Below, piece after piece: positions 22,505 to 34,882 of a stretch of 64,000 nt of DNA. The position numbers and the translations under genes are program-made. The notes beneath the pieces are model-generated. The model was not told the DNA's origin and did no database searches. It saw only the letters and a program-made list of their open reading frames with translations. The stretch's first letter is position 1. Each line of letters opens with the position of its first letter. The DNA comes from Boletus sp. NGJ (taxonomy: Eukaryota; Basidiomycota; Agaricomycetes; Boletales; Boletaceae): positions 186,001-250,000 of the forward strand of contig JAGTXK010000014.1 of assembly GCA_019096195.1 (NCBI GenBank). The letters are read 5' to 3'.

Positions 22505-24345
22505 CAAATTAAAATATATATGCTGTGCTGTGCAGCATGAGGTTTGCATGAACATGGTCAGAGGTTGAAATTCAAAAGATCCATATAATGGCCATCAAAG
22601 TATGGGCAAATACAGTTGACTACCAGCCAAATATGGGTTACAGTAGTCACAATGCTAATGGCCACCGGTACAGTAAGACGGTACCCATATGATGGTACCA
22701 TACTGTACACATGGCTTATATGGTCTATGGTTGACAGCCCTAGCATGGAGCTTGGGCAGATTGAAATGCTTGTGACAGCCAAGTGGAAATCATTGAGAGA
22801 ATCCTGTAAGGCCTGTAGAGTTTTGTCAGTGTGAGAATGATACTGTGTGAGATAGACAAAATCAAGCAGTGCATGACTTGCCTGTATGATGCCATGGTTT
22901 GGTATAGTACCAACCAATGCAGTCACAAAAACCCATAGGACCTGTTTGTGGTCAGTGCTGATCCATTTCTTGACTTTGGAAATGCTGTTCTTCCAATGTT
23001 GCAGGCTCAAATGGAATAGCATCACTTAAAACTGACTATTGAATGCCTTCTTGCCTATGATGGCTAGACACCATTTCTTGAGATGATCTTTGATGATCTA
23101 TTGATGGAGCTGGTGTAGTATATCAGAGGTGATGTATTTAAATATGTCGGTGTGAGGAGGTTGGCCCAAAAAGGCAAGGAAACAGGACACAGGCCCTCAG
23201 CAACAAACTTGGGCAGGTATTGGGCCGGTCACTTGTGGATAGAGCACACATGATGTTTGGTCTTGGTTGTGGTGCAGAAATTGGGAGTTTGCACCATGTT
23301 GGTCAGCAGGCATATGACACTTGGGGCACCAGTTCTCAGTGCAACATGCCATCAGGCATTGTTCTGGGTGATCATGACAAAGGATGCAAGCATTGGGTGT
23401 ACTTGTCTGACAAGACCATCAGCATACACTATATCAACACTCTCTTGACCAGCTTCTACAAGGGGCTGAACCAGCTGCCTTATGCAATAATGAAAGAGGT
23501 GATATCTGGCCACTGAATTATTCTCAAATGTTCCAAGCTTCAAGATGGACAAGTACCCCACCAAGATCGAGGCATGATACATAGGCTGATGCCAGATTTG
23601 TTTTGAGATATTTTTGTCCCCCTTGAATCACAATGACTCTGTTTTGTCAGAGGTGATAACAGGTGAGATGATTGCCTCCACTGACATCTGGCTCTAAATA
23701 TATTCAGTTAATGTGCAATGCTGACCAGGTGTTCCACAGGGACCTACCTGGGCTTCCCACCATCAGTTGCCAGTTCACATTTCATCATAAACATTATAAT
23801 GCTGTGTCATTGTGTGAGGGTCAGTGTACACTTTTTCAGGTGTATATGCCATTTCACTCTTGTATGCTGCATTTCCAATCAACTCCCACACATAGGCCAC
23901 AGGATTATGCAGCCACAATCCCAACTCCTCAAGCTCCTGTTTCACATTCATTGTCATGCCCCTGGGCCTCGTCTTCTTGGGAATTCACCATGTCACTGTG
24001 CACACACACCAGCTCACACTGCCATTCTGGGCCAGTGGGAAGCTGGTCAATTAACTTCATGAAGATGTGCATGCTCTTGTAGGTCAGTTGAGTTTGTTCA
24101 TGTGTCTGAGTTCTGCCACTGTAACTATAACCCACTGTATAGATCAAATATGTAACTCACAATGGGCAATTTAAGGAACTGGTCAGTAGCTCGTTGATTC
24201 ACATTCTTCATGAGCCAATCAGCCAATTTCCACTCAGTGTGGTCTGTGAATGGGGCATAGGGACCTTGCCCTGATATCTCCTGTAAGTTTTTCATTGACT
24301 CAAATGTGGTAGGTATTTCAGGCCATTGTTTTTTTTCTTCCTTTG
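22505..24345 (-). pseudogene. Plavaka transposase relic
   Basis: Plavaka elements are Agaricomycete DNA transposons. Reading the minus strand downward: GPYAPFTDHTEWKLADWLMK (about 24215-24270), LIDQLPTGPEWQCELV (about 24030-24060), VAYVWELIGNAAYKSEMAYT (about 23860-23910), HASILVGYLSILKLG and IRQLVQPLVEAGQESVDIVY (about 23400-23570), DILHQLHQ...IIKDHLKKW (about 23060-23130) and the C-terminal ALLDFVYLTQYHSHTDKTL (about 22820-22880). The order and spacing match the family. Several stops and frame changes interrupt it, for instance a stop directly before the VMLFHLSLQHWKNSI block and another frame change past NDFHLAV. No terminal repeats were found. The element is dead. Confidence 0.8.
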
Positions 24346-25288
24346 CCTTTTTAAGTCACAATGCTAATGTCAACCCAACCTCAGAGGCATGTGATTGGGA
24401 CTAAAGCCTGTCAAGCCTGTGGTAGGTGTGCATAGTTCTCAACATAGGATTCACTCATTCACTTGTATGTCCTATAGACAAGCATGAGGATGCCAAACAT
24501 GTCTCTGAAGCAACAGGCACATGAAAAATCAAAGTGACATGAGAAGCAGGCCCACAAACGTGAGCAGGCAAGCAAGGCAGCTGAGACAGATCAATTTATG
24601 GCTCCAACCTTATGGGCACCATCCAAGGGCCACACAGCAAGCCCTGTCCATCTTAGTCACAACCATGCACTATGTACAGTATGGTACTGGGTACCTTTGA
24701 TGGACATGCTGCTAACCGCTACTTAGTTTACAATGAGATCAGTGGAAAACGTCCACACTACTGACCATCATGCCACATGCCCTCCCATGCTCACAGTGCC
24801 ACTGATAGTCCATCATGGTAGAATTCCTCCAGCAACTTGGGCTGTTGCTCCTGTCCACAGGTAAACTCTACTGGTCAACTCACAGGTCAACTCAAACATG
24901 AAGGTCAGTCTAAAGTGTATACAAACCATGGTACTGACAAGTGGGTAGTCTCCAAACACTACCAGTGCAATCAGCCAGATGCCTGACACTGAGCAGCCCA
25001 CCCAATCTGGGCCTTCCAGGATGCCAAATAGGCTCAAATGCACAACAGTGTATGTTGATGTCCTAGTAGTGAGCCCACCCAAGAAGCAACAGGCATGCTG
25101 TCCTTTCCAATATAAGCCTCTGACTACTGATACTTGTTCTTGCCCATGCTACCTTTCAGATCCACTGGCAGCAGAAGTTAGGTCATAGGTATTGAGCTGG
25201 GAGATCTCCAGATTCATGATTAGAATCAAACTATGGAGATCCAGGATGACACAAACCTCACTGAGGACTTGAATTGACCATTGCCAAC
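24346..25288. other. No gene identified
   Basis: About 940 bp between the Plavaka relic and the DUF6532 relic. No frame is open for long and no family was recognised. It may be the missing 5' part of Plavaka or upstream sequence of the DUF6532 gene. Confidence 0.4.
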
Positions 25289-26029
25289 ATGGAGAAAGTG
25301 CCAGCATCACACACAGTGGTCTCATCTGATGAGGATGAGCCCACTGGAAATGATCAGGCAGCACTGAGTCTCAAGACCTTGGGTGGTGGTGCTCATCCAG
25401 GTGGTAAGATGCATGTCAAGACCTCTGACTATGACATAGAAACATGAAGTGTCATTGACATGACCATTGAAATTTATTGTGCAACATTGCTTCATAATAA
25501 CCTATATGCACAACTGGTCAAGAAGATGGAGTAGGCCAGAGTGGCATAGGATAAGGCTTGCAGCCTCTACAGTGTGAATATTCTACACGACCAAAACATC
25601 CTGAGGCTAGTAAGAATTTGTTGTCATGGTTGTTCCACTTCTCATAGCAGGCTATAATTTTGCCATTACAGATCACTGCATGCATGTCTCATCTATGGGG
25701 CCAATTCAAGGGAAAGGCCTGTCTCATTATGGTTTCAGGTTATGGTTTTGATTCCAGCACTGACAACAGTGCAATCGAGCACAACTATATGCTGTTCAAG
25801 GATTTGAAGAAGGACTCAGCACTTATATTCTATGTATGTGGTATTTACTCTCATGTTATGCAGGCTCACAAATGTGAGAAGCACCACAGCAAAACCCTTG
25901 ATGACCATACAGGCATATACATGGCATAGGCCATCCAGCAAGTTATCAATGCAGTACTCTTTAAGAGCAAGAAAGACAATGATATTTGATGGGCGAAATA
26001 CTATGACCCGTTTTTTGTTGTAGGATTTG
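25289..26029 (+). pseudogene. DUF6532 domain protein, decayed and truncated
   Basis: DUF6532 proteins are expanded in Agaricomycetes; function unknown. Exon 1 runs 25289-25609 (MEKVPASHTVVSSDEDEPTG ... MTIEIYCATLLHNNLYAQLV), intron 25610-25671 (GT-AG, 62 bp), exon 2 from 25672 (ITACMSHLWGQFKGKACLIM ... STDNSAIEHNYML ... AIQQVINAVLFKSKKDND ... WAKYYDPFFVV). The domain spans the second exon. In-frame stops lie at 25445, 25532, 25547, 25927 and 25987, all one C-to-T or G-to-A step from Arg, Gln or Trp codons. The 3' end is cut at 26030 by an LTR-E fragment, so the last part of the domain is missing. Confidence 0.65.
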
Positions 26030-26381
26030 TGTTATGATATGTAAACCTGTATTGTAACCCATGACATGTGACCATATGCCTTTGTCGAGTATAGGTGACT
26101 CAAGCAATCCACAGTGTTGGATAGTGAGCTTCTGACTATGTTCCGAGGTGTAAGGTCTCTGCAGAAGGTCCTCCAAGTGAAGCTTGAGGTATGTGACCAT
26201 TAACCAACTAGTATCAGTGACTAGAGGTTCTCAATGGGCTTCAGCTTCCAATGTCAAAGATGTGAGTGAGCGAAGTGTCTGCTGTCAGCTCTGGTGAGCA
26301 CGAGTGATGACTAAGATCCTCAAGTATAGTGACGAGATGGCTTCCAGATTGAGGGCAGCAATTGAAGTGAGTGGTACCAAG
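26030..26381 (-). repeat. LTR-E fragment
   Basis: Begins TGTTATGATA and matches the left half of the solo LTR-E at 48019 (shared 'acagtgttgga.agtgagcttctgact' and 'gagcgaa.tgtctgctgtcagctctgg' regions). It ends where an LTR-B copy starts at 26382, so it was interrupted or truncated by that insertion. Confidence 0.75.
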
Positions 26382-26774
26382 TGTTAAGAATGGACAACTC
26401 CAGTGCAACTCCGAAGGACTGGAGTTACTTGAGGGTGTTGGGACTTGGCTTCACCTTATGTGGTGTGCCCTTGCTTAAGTCCATTGTCCCAGATTTCAAG
26501 AATGTAGGAAGGTCAGAGGTTAGGACTCGACATGGTCAAATGTCAAGTTGAGCAGAGGTCGAAGTGAGTTGTCAAGACTTGAACGGAGGACAGGAGAGGT
26601 ATTCAGAGTTGATATTCAAACTGACTATACAAGTGTTGTACCAAGGGTTTATATATGATAATATCCTGCTGGAGCAGTGCTCCTAAGTGGGACAGATACT
26701 GGATTGAAGACAAACAAATACTGGATTGAGATGGATGAGGAAGCATAGGTATGTACAAATGAGGAAGTAAGAAT
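26382..26774 (-). repeat. LTR-B fragment, inverted
   Basis: Starts TGTTAAGAATGGACAACTCC and follows the reverse complement of the LTR-B at 21593-22130 up to 'gtacaaatgaggaagtaaga', losing the last part (the LTR's first about 120 bp). Confidence 0.8.
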
Positions 26775-27532
26775 ATGAGCTTTAAGACAAGTGCATCAGC
26801 CCAAGGATGCAAGGGGATATTCTGTGGAGCTTACGGATAGCAGAATGTGCTGAAGTCAGGTGTATGTTTGGTTGAATTGGTGCTTTTTAACTGTGAGCAT
26901 TCGCAATGCAGTGCAAAGCTGTGCTGTCCATGCGCATCTCTGGCTAATCACAAGGCAGACAGCTTCCCATCCTTGTGCTGGAGGGCAAAAAAGGTGCCAC
27001 CATTTGTACATTCCATCAGTTGCCAGTAATGCATTTGCCACCCGCTGTTGTGCTTGCACCCTGTGACACTCTCAGACCTGCTGTACTTGCCCTTGTTGCC
27101 TTTGCCCCACCCTTGTCACCCTCATCTTGACCATCTTGCCCAGTATCTTGATTCGACATGCCTGTATTGTCAAAGCGCAAAGTCTAGAGACTTCCCTTGG
27201 AGTCGTCCACCATCTGGAGTCCTTAACCTGTCAGAAAGAGGCTTTGCAACGCGTTAGGGCGAGATCTACCCCTTTGAAGGGGGCGGAAAACTTGCCCAGG
27301 TGTTCAATCCCATCCAGAATGGCATGCAAGTTGTCAGGAAAAAGGAAAAAATTCTGCAGCACTATTATTCTATTGTGCAATGGAGGTGGCTAATAGTACA
27401 TTTGCTACCATATGTGATTATGACTTATGAACCATGCCTCTTGATCTCCATTCAGCAGAGCCCACAAGGAGTCACACATAAGAATTTGAATGGTCAATGT
27501 GCACCATTTTTTTCAGGCTTGAACTTGTCACA
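26775..27532. other. No gene identified
   Basis: About 760 bp with no supportable gene or repeat match inside the window. Short open frames on both strands have no recognisable features. Confidence 0.4.
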
Positions 27533-27883
27533 ATGGCCTTAAGCTTAAAAAAGCATAAAGAAACCTCTGGCAATATCAACAACTCAAATGCAGCTCCTGT
27601 TTAAGGTATGTACTATATGATCAGAAACTTGATTGTTTAGAAACCAACATTTCAAATCACTCAGACTCAAAAACAAAACAACTTGGTGCATGCACCAATT
27701 GTAACCTTGTGAAGTCCCATTGTCAGCTTGACAATGGGGCAAGTGCCTATACTAGATATGTCAGAATGAGGCTTTCTGATGAATGCATATATCAAGAAAG
27801 CTTGACTCATTCTGCAATGCATACCAGCTGCCCACCTATGGACCCCCCTGCTCTCCCATCTGCATCTGAAAATGAACTACTTT
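27533..27883 (+). pseudogene. Possible Zn-binding Cys-motif protein relic (tentative)
   Basis: A start (MALSLKKHKETSGNINNS) is followed by a TAA at 27602 (one step from CAA), a GTATGT donor-like site and then a reading with LGACTNCNLVKSHCQLDNG, a C-x2-C-x6-C motif like the first half of a fungal Zn2Cys6 finger. It continues open to a stop near 27883. The intron implied between the parts would be very short (27606-27640, 35 bp), so the structure is doubtful. Confidence 0.3.
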
Positions 27884-27962
27884 AGCTGTCTCTATCTCTT
27901 AGAAATCCACATTGGAGTTATTATGGTTATGTGAATACTCCAAATCTGACATTGAGAACATA

Positions 27963-29315
27963 CAGTGGCTCAAAAAACTGTCCACATATTTGGTCATTTT
28001 TCACTAAATGTGTTATTCCCCAATAACCCCTAACTCTTACCCTAACATATAGGTGTATGAAATAAAGCACTGACCATTGGCTTTCTATCCATTAACATAT
28101 GAAATAAGAATTGATGAACTGGCAGCCATTTCAAAACAATGACTCATTTCGGACAGTTTTTTGACTCTAAGTTTTGATTACATATATTGGACCCTAGCAT
28201 GCTGTAATATGATTACATACATTTGGTAAGGCTTCTATTATGTCACCCTTATGTAACTGAGTGTCAGACAACATATATAAACCCCATCATTCCATGTTTA
28301 TTTTCCCACCATCACCATAAAACCCATTTCCATCTCTCAAAGAAACAATATCATCTCTCTCTCCTCTCATGGGCTTTCCTCTAGGAAAATCTCTGCCCAA
28401 ACTGGCCTAGGGAAGTCTACAGTATGCCAAGTGCTTCAGGAACTCCAGCCAGAGAAGACTAGGCTTCTTGGTGGCTGTCCTTCCAAGCTTACCTCTACCA
28501 ACAAAAGAGCTATTGTCCAGCAAATTATTACTGGCAAGGCCAGGAATGCTGTTCATAGCTGCCCAATACATCAATGCCATTATTGATACCCCTGCCTGTC
28601 CTCAGACTGTTAGAAATACTCTCAAGGAAGCCTCCTTAAAGGCTGTGGTAAAGAAGAAAAAGCCACTGCTTTCCAGTGGTCACAAGAAAAGAAGATTAGC
28701 CTTTGCTCTCAAGTACCAGCATTGGACTGTGCAGGACTGGAAGAGAGTTATATGGTCAGATGAGACCAAGATCAATAGGATTGGGTCAGGTGGGCAAGAG
28801 TATGTGTGGAAAAAGAAAGGAGAGGGGCTAATTGCTAGAGAGGTCCAAGGCACAGTCAAGTTTGGAGGAGGTTCACTGATGGTATGGGGCTGCATAGGGT
28901 GGAATGGAGTGGGGATTTTGAGTGAGGTGGAGGGGAGAATGGATGCTGAACAGTATGTGGCCATATTGGAGCAGGGGCTGCTGCAAAGCATGGAGGAATC
29001 TGGAATTCCAGAAGATGACATTATCTTTCAACAAGATAATGATCCCAAGCATACCTCTAAAAGAGCCCAAAGATGGTTTGAAGAGCAAGGAATCAAGCTT
29101 CTGGACTGGCCTGCACATTCTCCAGACCTTAATCCCTGTTGAACATACTTGGAATCACCTCAAGAGATGCCTCTCAGGTTATGAAAATGCTCCTATAGGT
29201 GTTCATCAATTGTGGGAAAGAGTAGTGGAGCAGTGGGGAAAGATTGATGAGGAACAGTGTCAGAAATGGATAGAAAGTATGCCTAGAAGGATTGAAGCAG
29301 TTATCAAGGCCTTTC
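27963..29315 (+). mobile_element. Second Tc1-type transposon, broken, right end missing
   Basis: Starts after TA with CAGTGGCTCAAAAAACTGTC, nearly the tip of the element at 13223, and carries the inverted inner copy (gacagttttttgac) near 28152. The transposase is in the same orientation as the element's left-to-right reading. No right terminal repeat is seen: the homology stops near 29310 and other coding-like sequence follows. The element is dead. It has only one or two CG dinucleotides. Confidence 0.85.
28376..29312 (+). pseudogene. Tc1 transposase, frameshifted
   Basis: Helix-turn-helix region near 28385-28440 (ISAQTGLGKSTVCQVLQELQ), then DDE domain with VIWSDETKINRIGSGG, IIFQQDNDPKHTSK and SPDLNP, followed by VEHTWNHLKRCLSGYENAP and ESMPRRIEAVIKAF. 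A frame change near 28555-28575 separates the N-terminal part from the rest, and an extra base near 29133 shifts the frame right before the catalytic Glu. The largest open piece is 28468-29142. Similar in sequence to the intact transposase at 13454 but clearly a different copy. Confidence 0.85.
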
Positions 29316-29327
29316 ATGCAGCGCATG

Positions 29328-30381
29328 TTGGTTATGATGGACACTATGATTGAACAACTGATCAATGAATGTGAAAAGGTGGGTGACCATCTAAACCACA
29401 ACATCTATGTCCCATTATTCGACCACTATCTTGTGATGGAGTTTGTGGTTGGTTGCCACAATCCTGCCTTGGTTGAAAAGTGGCGGAGAAACCTGGCTCA
29501 TGTAAACTTAGACCTTGAGAGAATTGAACCCAATTGACTTGGTAAGGCAGCATATTGCATCCTTGTGATATCTTGTTTTGAAATATCATATTTTCAGATT
29601 GGGCTACATATGACACCACCCATGGCAACTGGCTTAATGAATTAATGACATCCTATGCTCTAGGGAAACTCAAGCCCAAAGAGTGGATGTGGATCTTGCT
29701 AGAAGTTGGAAAATGGTGCAAAATTACCATTAGAACACTGTTTCTGACTGGAAATGCAAGTGAGTACAATCTGTCTTATCCATATGCAGTTTTATTAATA
29801 TTCCTTCTAGTGGAGGCAGAGCAGCTTGTCAATAGCATGGCTGGGATGGGTTTACAATTTGTAGATGTGGACATAGAAAGCTCAATGAATGCAGAGGGCT
29901 CGATGAACTCAGAGGTAAGCAAGCCCCAGGTGAAAGAGAAGGGGAAGGAGACAGAGACAGAGAGAGAGACAATTGTTGAGAAAGCTATCAAGAGGAAGAG
30001 GAGGAGTGATCGGAGGAGGGAGAAGGCAGATGCGAAGGATAGAAAATGGGAGAAGGGGAAGGGAATGCAGATGGAGAAGGTGGTGGTGGTGGTGGTGGAG
30101 AGAAAGCAGGAAAAGGTGAAGGAGAAGGGTAAGCAAAAGGTGAAGAAGGCAGAAAAAGAGAAAGGAAAGGAGCTGCAGTCATTGTGGGAGGTCACTGCTG
30201 ATTTTGACAGAGCAGTGGATATGGTGGCTGGAGATAGTAGGTCTACCAGAGTGATTGAAGTGAGCCAAGAGTTCATTGCAATGGTGGATGATATTACAAC
30301 AAAAATGGAGAGCAATCATGATATGACCACAGGTATGTGTAACAAATTCCTTGTCTTTTGCTTAGCTGACCATATGCAATA
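29328..30381 (+). pseudogene. Lys/Glu-rich spliced gene relic, unrecognised
   Basis: Reads MIEQLINECEKVGDHLNHNI ... VVGCHNPALVEKWRRNLAHV to about 29540, then an intron (GTAAGG...ATTTTCAG) to DWATYDTTHGNWLNELM and LKPKEWMWILLEVGKWCKI, a second intron (GTGAGT...CTTCTAG, ending near 29811), then EAEQLVNSMAGMGLQFVDVD and a basic/acidic coiled-coil-like segment of about 80 residues (about 29930-30170), ending VIEVSQEFIAMVDDITTKME and, after a third intron, a stop at 30379. A TGA at the end of the first exon fits CGA to TGA; otherwise open. The 5' end abuts the truncated right side of the second Tc1, so the gene may have lost its start. No family recognised. Confidence 0.45.
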
Positions 30382-31430
30382 GAAGTAGGCTCCTGAAGCT
30401 CTTCTCCTCCTCTCACTATTGACATACCAGCTGGAAGTAAGTACATTTCTATGTCTCTGGTTATTGATCTGCTAACATACACTTCAACATAGATGTAATT
30501 GAGACTGCTCTATGCACCTCACACATCATTCCCAACCCCCTTGACTTCAATGATGGGCACTCTGGTTAGTAGTGTACAGTTTATTCAATATAGATAATAC
30601 AAAATAAAATAAAATAGTTATTTAGACAGTTCTTACTCAGGTGGTACAGTGCCCCACACACCCCCTCCGGATAGTGAGAGTGAAGAAGATGTCCAACCAA
30701 CTCTGGAAGTTCCACAAACTCCAGTAGCCTGATTAGTCTCGGATGGCCCACCAATAATTTGCAGGAGGGGTCGACCTCAAAGGGCTTAAGAAATATGAAG
30801 CCTATGGTCACGCATGCATGGGCAGATGCAACTACAGCAGAGATCTGACAAGGCTGACATTGGTCAAATTGGTAGAAATTCCTTGCCTCAAGAGGAAGAC
30901 TCATTAACACAAGTCCTCCATCAAAAGTAGATAAGAAACAAGGGATTGCCACACTGGTTCAGATAGAATGAAATCCAGCTGGAGATGCCAAGCATGGCTT
31001 GCATTCTATCACCCTTACCATCAGCCCCAAGAAGAAGCAGAATGTAGCTGCTCACTCAAAAGTGATTGGAGGTACAACCCTGCCCAGTACCCCCTGCAAA
31101 CCAGAAACAGGCTCCCTGGCTCTTGTCACAGCTTCCTCCATCAACTGCTCCCTCTGGCTCCAGCATAGTACAGGACCAGTCCAAAGATTCCAGCCTTACA
31201 ATGTTTCACTCCTGGATCAAGGACATCTCCACACTGTATCAAAGAAATGGCAAGACATTGCATCCAGCAGTACGTCGACTTGGTCCATGGCTTGTTTATT
31301 TTACCTAACCTCGATTCATCCCTAGGTTGTCAGTGAGTTGGCTTCCTTCCAAAAGCTAAGCCACACTCATCTGGACATAGTCACAAGGTGGAAGGCCACA
31401 TTGGCATATGATGTTAGTATAAATTTTAGT
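30382..31430. other. No gene identified
   Basis: About 1 kb between the Lys/Glu-rich relic and the retroelement block. Two overlapping weak open regions on the plus strand near 30968-31325 and one on the minus strand at 30581-30952 have no recognised motif. Confidence 0.4.
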
Positions 31431-31431
31431 G

Positions 31432-31740
31432 CTACTTGATGTCACTTCTCCACACTGATATCATGGCTATGTATAGAAACCATACTTGGCTTATATCACT
31501 ACCTTGGGTCACTACTTGGTCTGCAAATATACCAGCTGCATTATTACCTTTCATGTACAAGAGAACAATAAGAATCTTTTGTTGGTTGGTCAGTTTGGTT
31601 TTAAATCCAGCAAGATAGAGTTTGACTGTATGCCACCACTGTACATACTTCTTTTTATTGCCATTGTAGGCCTTGGGCTTGGCAGCAAGCAATTTGCTGA
31701 TATTCTTTGGTTGGACATAATGAGTTTGAGCCAGGTCAGG
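31432..31740 (-). mobile_element. Ty3-type gag fragment
   Basis: Reads PKAYNGNKKKYVQWWHTVKL then TKLTNQQKILIVLLYMKGNN, the start of a Ty3 gag domain and similar to the gag at 44030-44160. Only this piece remains. It touches the end of the Copia 3' LTR. Confidence 0.65.
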
Positions 31741-31764
31741 ACACTGCGCACTCTGGGCATGTCT

Positions 31765-32160
31765 GTGTAATAAGGTCTCAGTTGTTGCACTTCGGGCAGA
31801 TGGACTCTGTATTTACCTGTACGATAAGGTCTATGTACATAGTGATTAGACATGGTTTATATAGGTATCCAGTGGTAACTGCTCACCTCAGCCATTGCAC
31901 TTTAAGCAGATGGACTAAGGTGTTGTTCTGGGCACACTGAGTTTTATATATGAAGGATAAGAACAATAAAAGAGAAGTATCATATGGCATCAAGTTGGCA
32001 AATGGATGCGATGGAGCATAGGGAATGAAGAATTATGTAGTAGAAATGTATACCACATGGTCACACAGTGCCTCAGCACTTTCCGTGCTCCCAGTTGAGG
32101 TGCAGATGACATGGTGACATTTCACCATGTGGCTGCATATGTGCTTGCTTGATTTCAACA
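31765..32160 (-). repeat. 3' LTR of the Copia element
   Basis: On the minus strand it begins TGTTGAAATCAAGCAAGC directly after the polypurine tract. A TATA-like stretch (tatataaaac) lies near 31950. The phrase 'gtccatctgc...gaagtgcaa' (and near variant) occurs twice about 110 bp apart. The right end near 31765 is an estimate. Confidence 0.65.
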
Positions 32161-34882
32161 CTCCCCCTCAAGCTGTGTGCAGGCCAAGTTCATTCATGAA
32201 GTGTTTGACCTTCGGCAATGGCAATGCCTTGGTGAAAACATCGGCTACCATGTCATTGGTGGGGCAAAATATTAGTCATAGTTTACCACCATTGATTATC
32301 CTTTGGATAAAATGGAAATGGATATCAATATGCTTGGTATGAGCATGGTACTGATGATCCTTGGCAAGCATAATCACTGATTGATTGTCTGAAAAAAGGG
32401 TGAGCATAGTTTTGAGTGGGAAAAATACTTCATTGAGAAATGAGCACAGCCAGAGGGCTTCCTTGGCAGCATGCATTGTAGTGACATATAAAAATATTAT
32501 AATAAATTAAATTATTTTCAGTGTTTTGCTTTAACTCATTCACTTTCAGTTGTTGAGAGCAAGACAACTTCCTGTTTCTTCGAGCTCCATGAGACCACGC
32601 TGCCATCGATGACAAACACACAGCCTGAGATTGCCTTTTGATCCTCAGCCATGCTTCCATCAGCATCTGTGTATCCAACAAGCTCTTTTTCCACTTCTCT
32701 GTATATAAGTCGCAGGTTCTTTGTTCTGATTAGGTATCTGTAAATACATTTTACTACCTCCCAGTGAGGCATTCTGGGATTGCTAGAGAAGTGCGAGACA
32801 TTTGTGACATCATATGATATGTCCAGTCAAGTTCTGAGTGCTGCATACATGAGGGAACCAACAGCTTTGTGATACAGGACACGCTGCATCTCAGCATACT
32901 TGGCACCAGTCAATGGGGATTGTTCACTTTGTAACTTCACTTGTGGCTCTATAGATGTTGAGATGGGCTTAAGTCCATCAAAGTTGAAGTGTTGAATGAT
33001 GGAATCTAAATACAAATGTTGTGAAAGTGAGAGGAGACGCTTCTGGTGGTTGTGTGTGAGTTCTATTCCAAGAAGCCAATGCAGTTTGCCAAGGTCTGTG
33101 ACTTCAATGTGTTTGTGCATGTTTGTTTTGGGAGTAGCAATGAGAGTGGGAGATGTTGCAGCAATGGTGCAGTTGTCAATGTGGACTATGATGATTACTA
33201 GTGACTTTTTTGACTGTTTGATGAAGACGGCTTGGTTGACTTAGCACTGTGTGAATCCCACTCATGAGACAAGGATTTCAATGAGTTTTTGATACCATTG
33301 TTGGCTATTTTGTTTGAGTCTGTACAACATTTTTCTGAGCTTGTACACTTTGTGTGGGTGGTTTAGGTCAGCGTATCCAGGGGATTGTCACATATAGATG
33401 CGTTTGTCAGCAGCTAGTTCTTCATTTAGATATGCACCCTTCACATCAACTTGATGCAGTTCAAGGTCATGTTGGGCAGCAAGTGCGAGGACTGTACAAA
33501 TGGATGTAAGCTTCACAACAGGAGCATATGTGTTGAAATAGTTGACACTGGGTACTTGTGAAAAACCCTGCATGACAAGATGTGCCTTGTACCATACTAT
33601 GTTTCTGGCAGTGTCTTTCTTTGTGCAGAATACCCACTTCAAGCCAATAATATTGACTCCGTGTGGTGGGTCAATAAGCTCCCAGGTGCCAGCCTTTGAG
33701 AGTGTGTCGAGCTCCTCCTATATACCTTTTTCCCACTATATCCAATTGGGTTGCCATTTTGCTTCAGTCACAGTAGAGGACTCAAATGCCTCTGCCTCTG
33801 CTTTGGCCTTGTCAAGTCCAAGTGAGAACTCAATGTCATTGTTATAGTTGGGCAGTGCGGCGGCTGAACTGTCTGCAGTGGACTCCCCCTCGAGTGTAGC
33901 AGGGGTGCCTGTAGCCTTGGGGACTGGGTCGGGGAGTTGGATGCCTCGTGGTAGGGTGTGGTCAGCGCTGTGTCCAGCAAGTATGTCACATACCTGCTGA
34001 CTCAGTTGGCACAATCGTTTGGGACAGGAGGAGTCATTATCAGCATTATCGATGAGTGGTGTGAGGATGGGTGGAGGTGGCATGACAGGCAGCTGTGTAG
34101 TGGCAATTGAGGGGTCTGCTGACATCGTGACAGTGGCTGGTGTGGCATTGCTTGGCATAGTGGCATCGCTTATCACCATTCCATTGCCTTCATTCTCCCC
34201 CTCAACAGCATGCGGCAAGTTCCACCAGTAGATGTTGCACTCGATGGTAACGATGTGCTTTGTCAGCCAATACACATGGTACATGTTCGACGTCTGATTG
34301 TTGATTCCCATCCACCTAACCTTTTTAGCTTGCTACCTAGCTGAGTGCACATGAAAACTTCAGATCTCCACTCATGGACTTTCGACAGGTCCAGCTTTCG
34401 ACCGAAGGCAATTTCATATGGGGTCTTCCCATCCAACACTTTGGTAGGTGTCCAGTTTTTCAGCCAAATGACATGTCATGCTGCTTCGCCCCACAAAAAT
34501 TTAGGCATGCCACTAGCGTGGAGTAGAGCGCGGACACACTCCAAAATCGTCCGATTGAGCTGTTCCACGCCTCCATTGTGCTGTGGTGTGTCGGATGCAG
34601 TAAAATGTTGCAGAGTTTCCTACCACTGTAGGCATAGTATAAATTTGTGGCCTTGGTACTTGCTGCCTCAGTTCGAGTGTAATATTTTTACTTTTGCAGC
34701 GAGCTGGCAGTCCAACCAGGCCTTGAAACCCTTGTAGGCTTCGAAAGTCTCACTCTTCTGGCGCAGTATATACAGGAAGGTGAGTCAGGAGTGGTTGTCT
34801 GTGAAGCTGACATAGTATCATTTGTTTCATAGGGTAGAAATTGGTGCCAGTTCCCAGATGTCCAACCAGACTAGGTTGCCAA

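Noticed and set aside
29776-30315. Minus-strand Ser/Phe/Leu-rich open frame of about 179 codons
   Set aside because: Shadow of the Lys/Glu-rich exon on the plus strand, which has splice sites.
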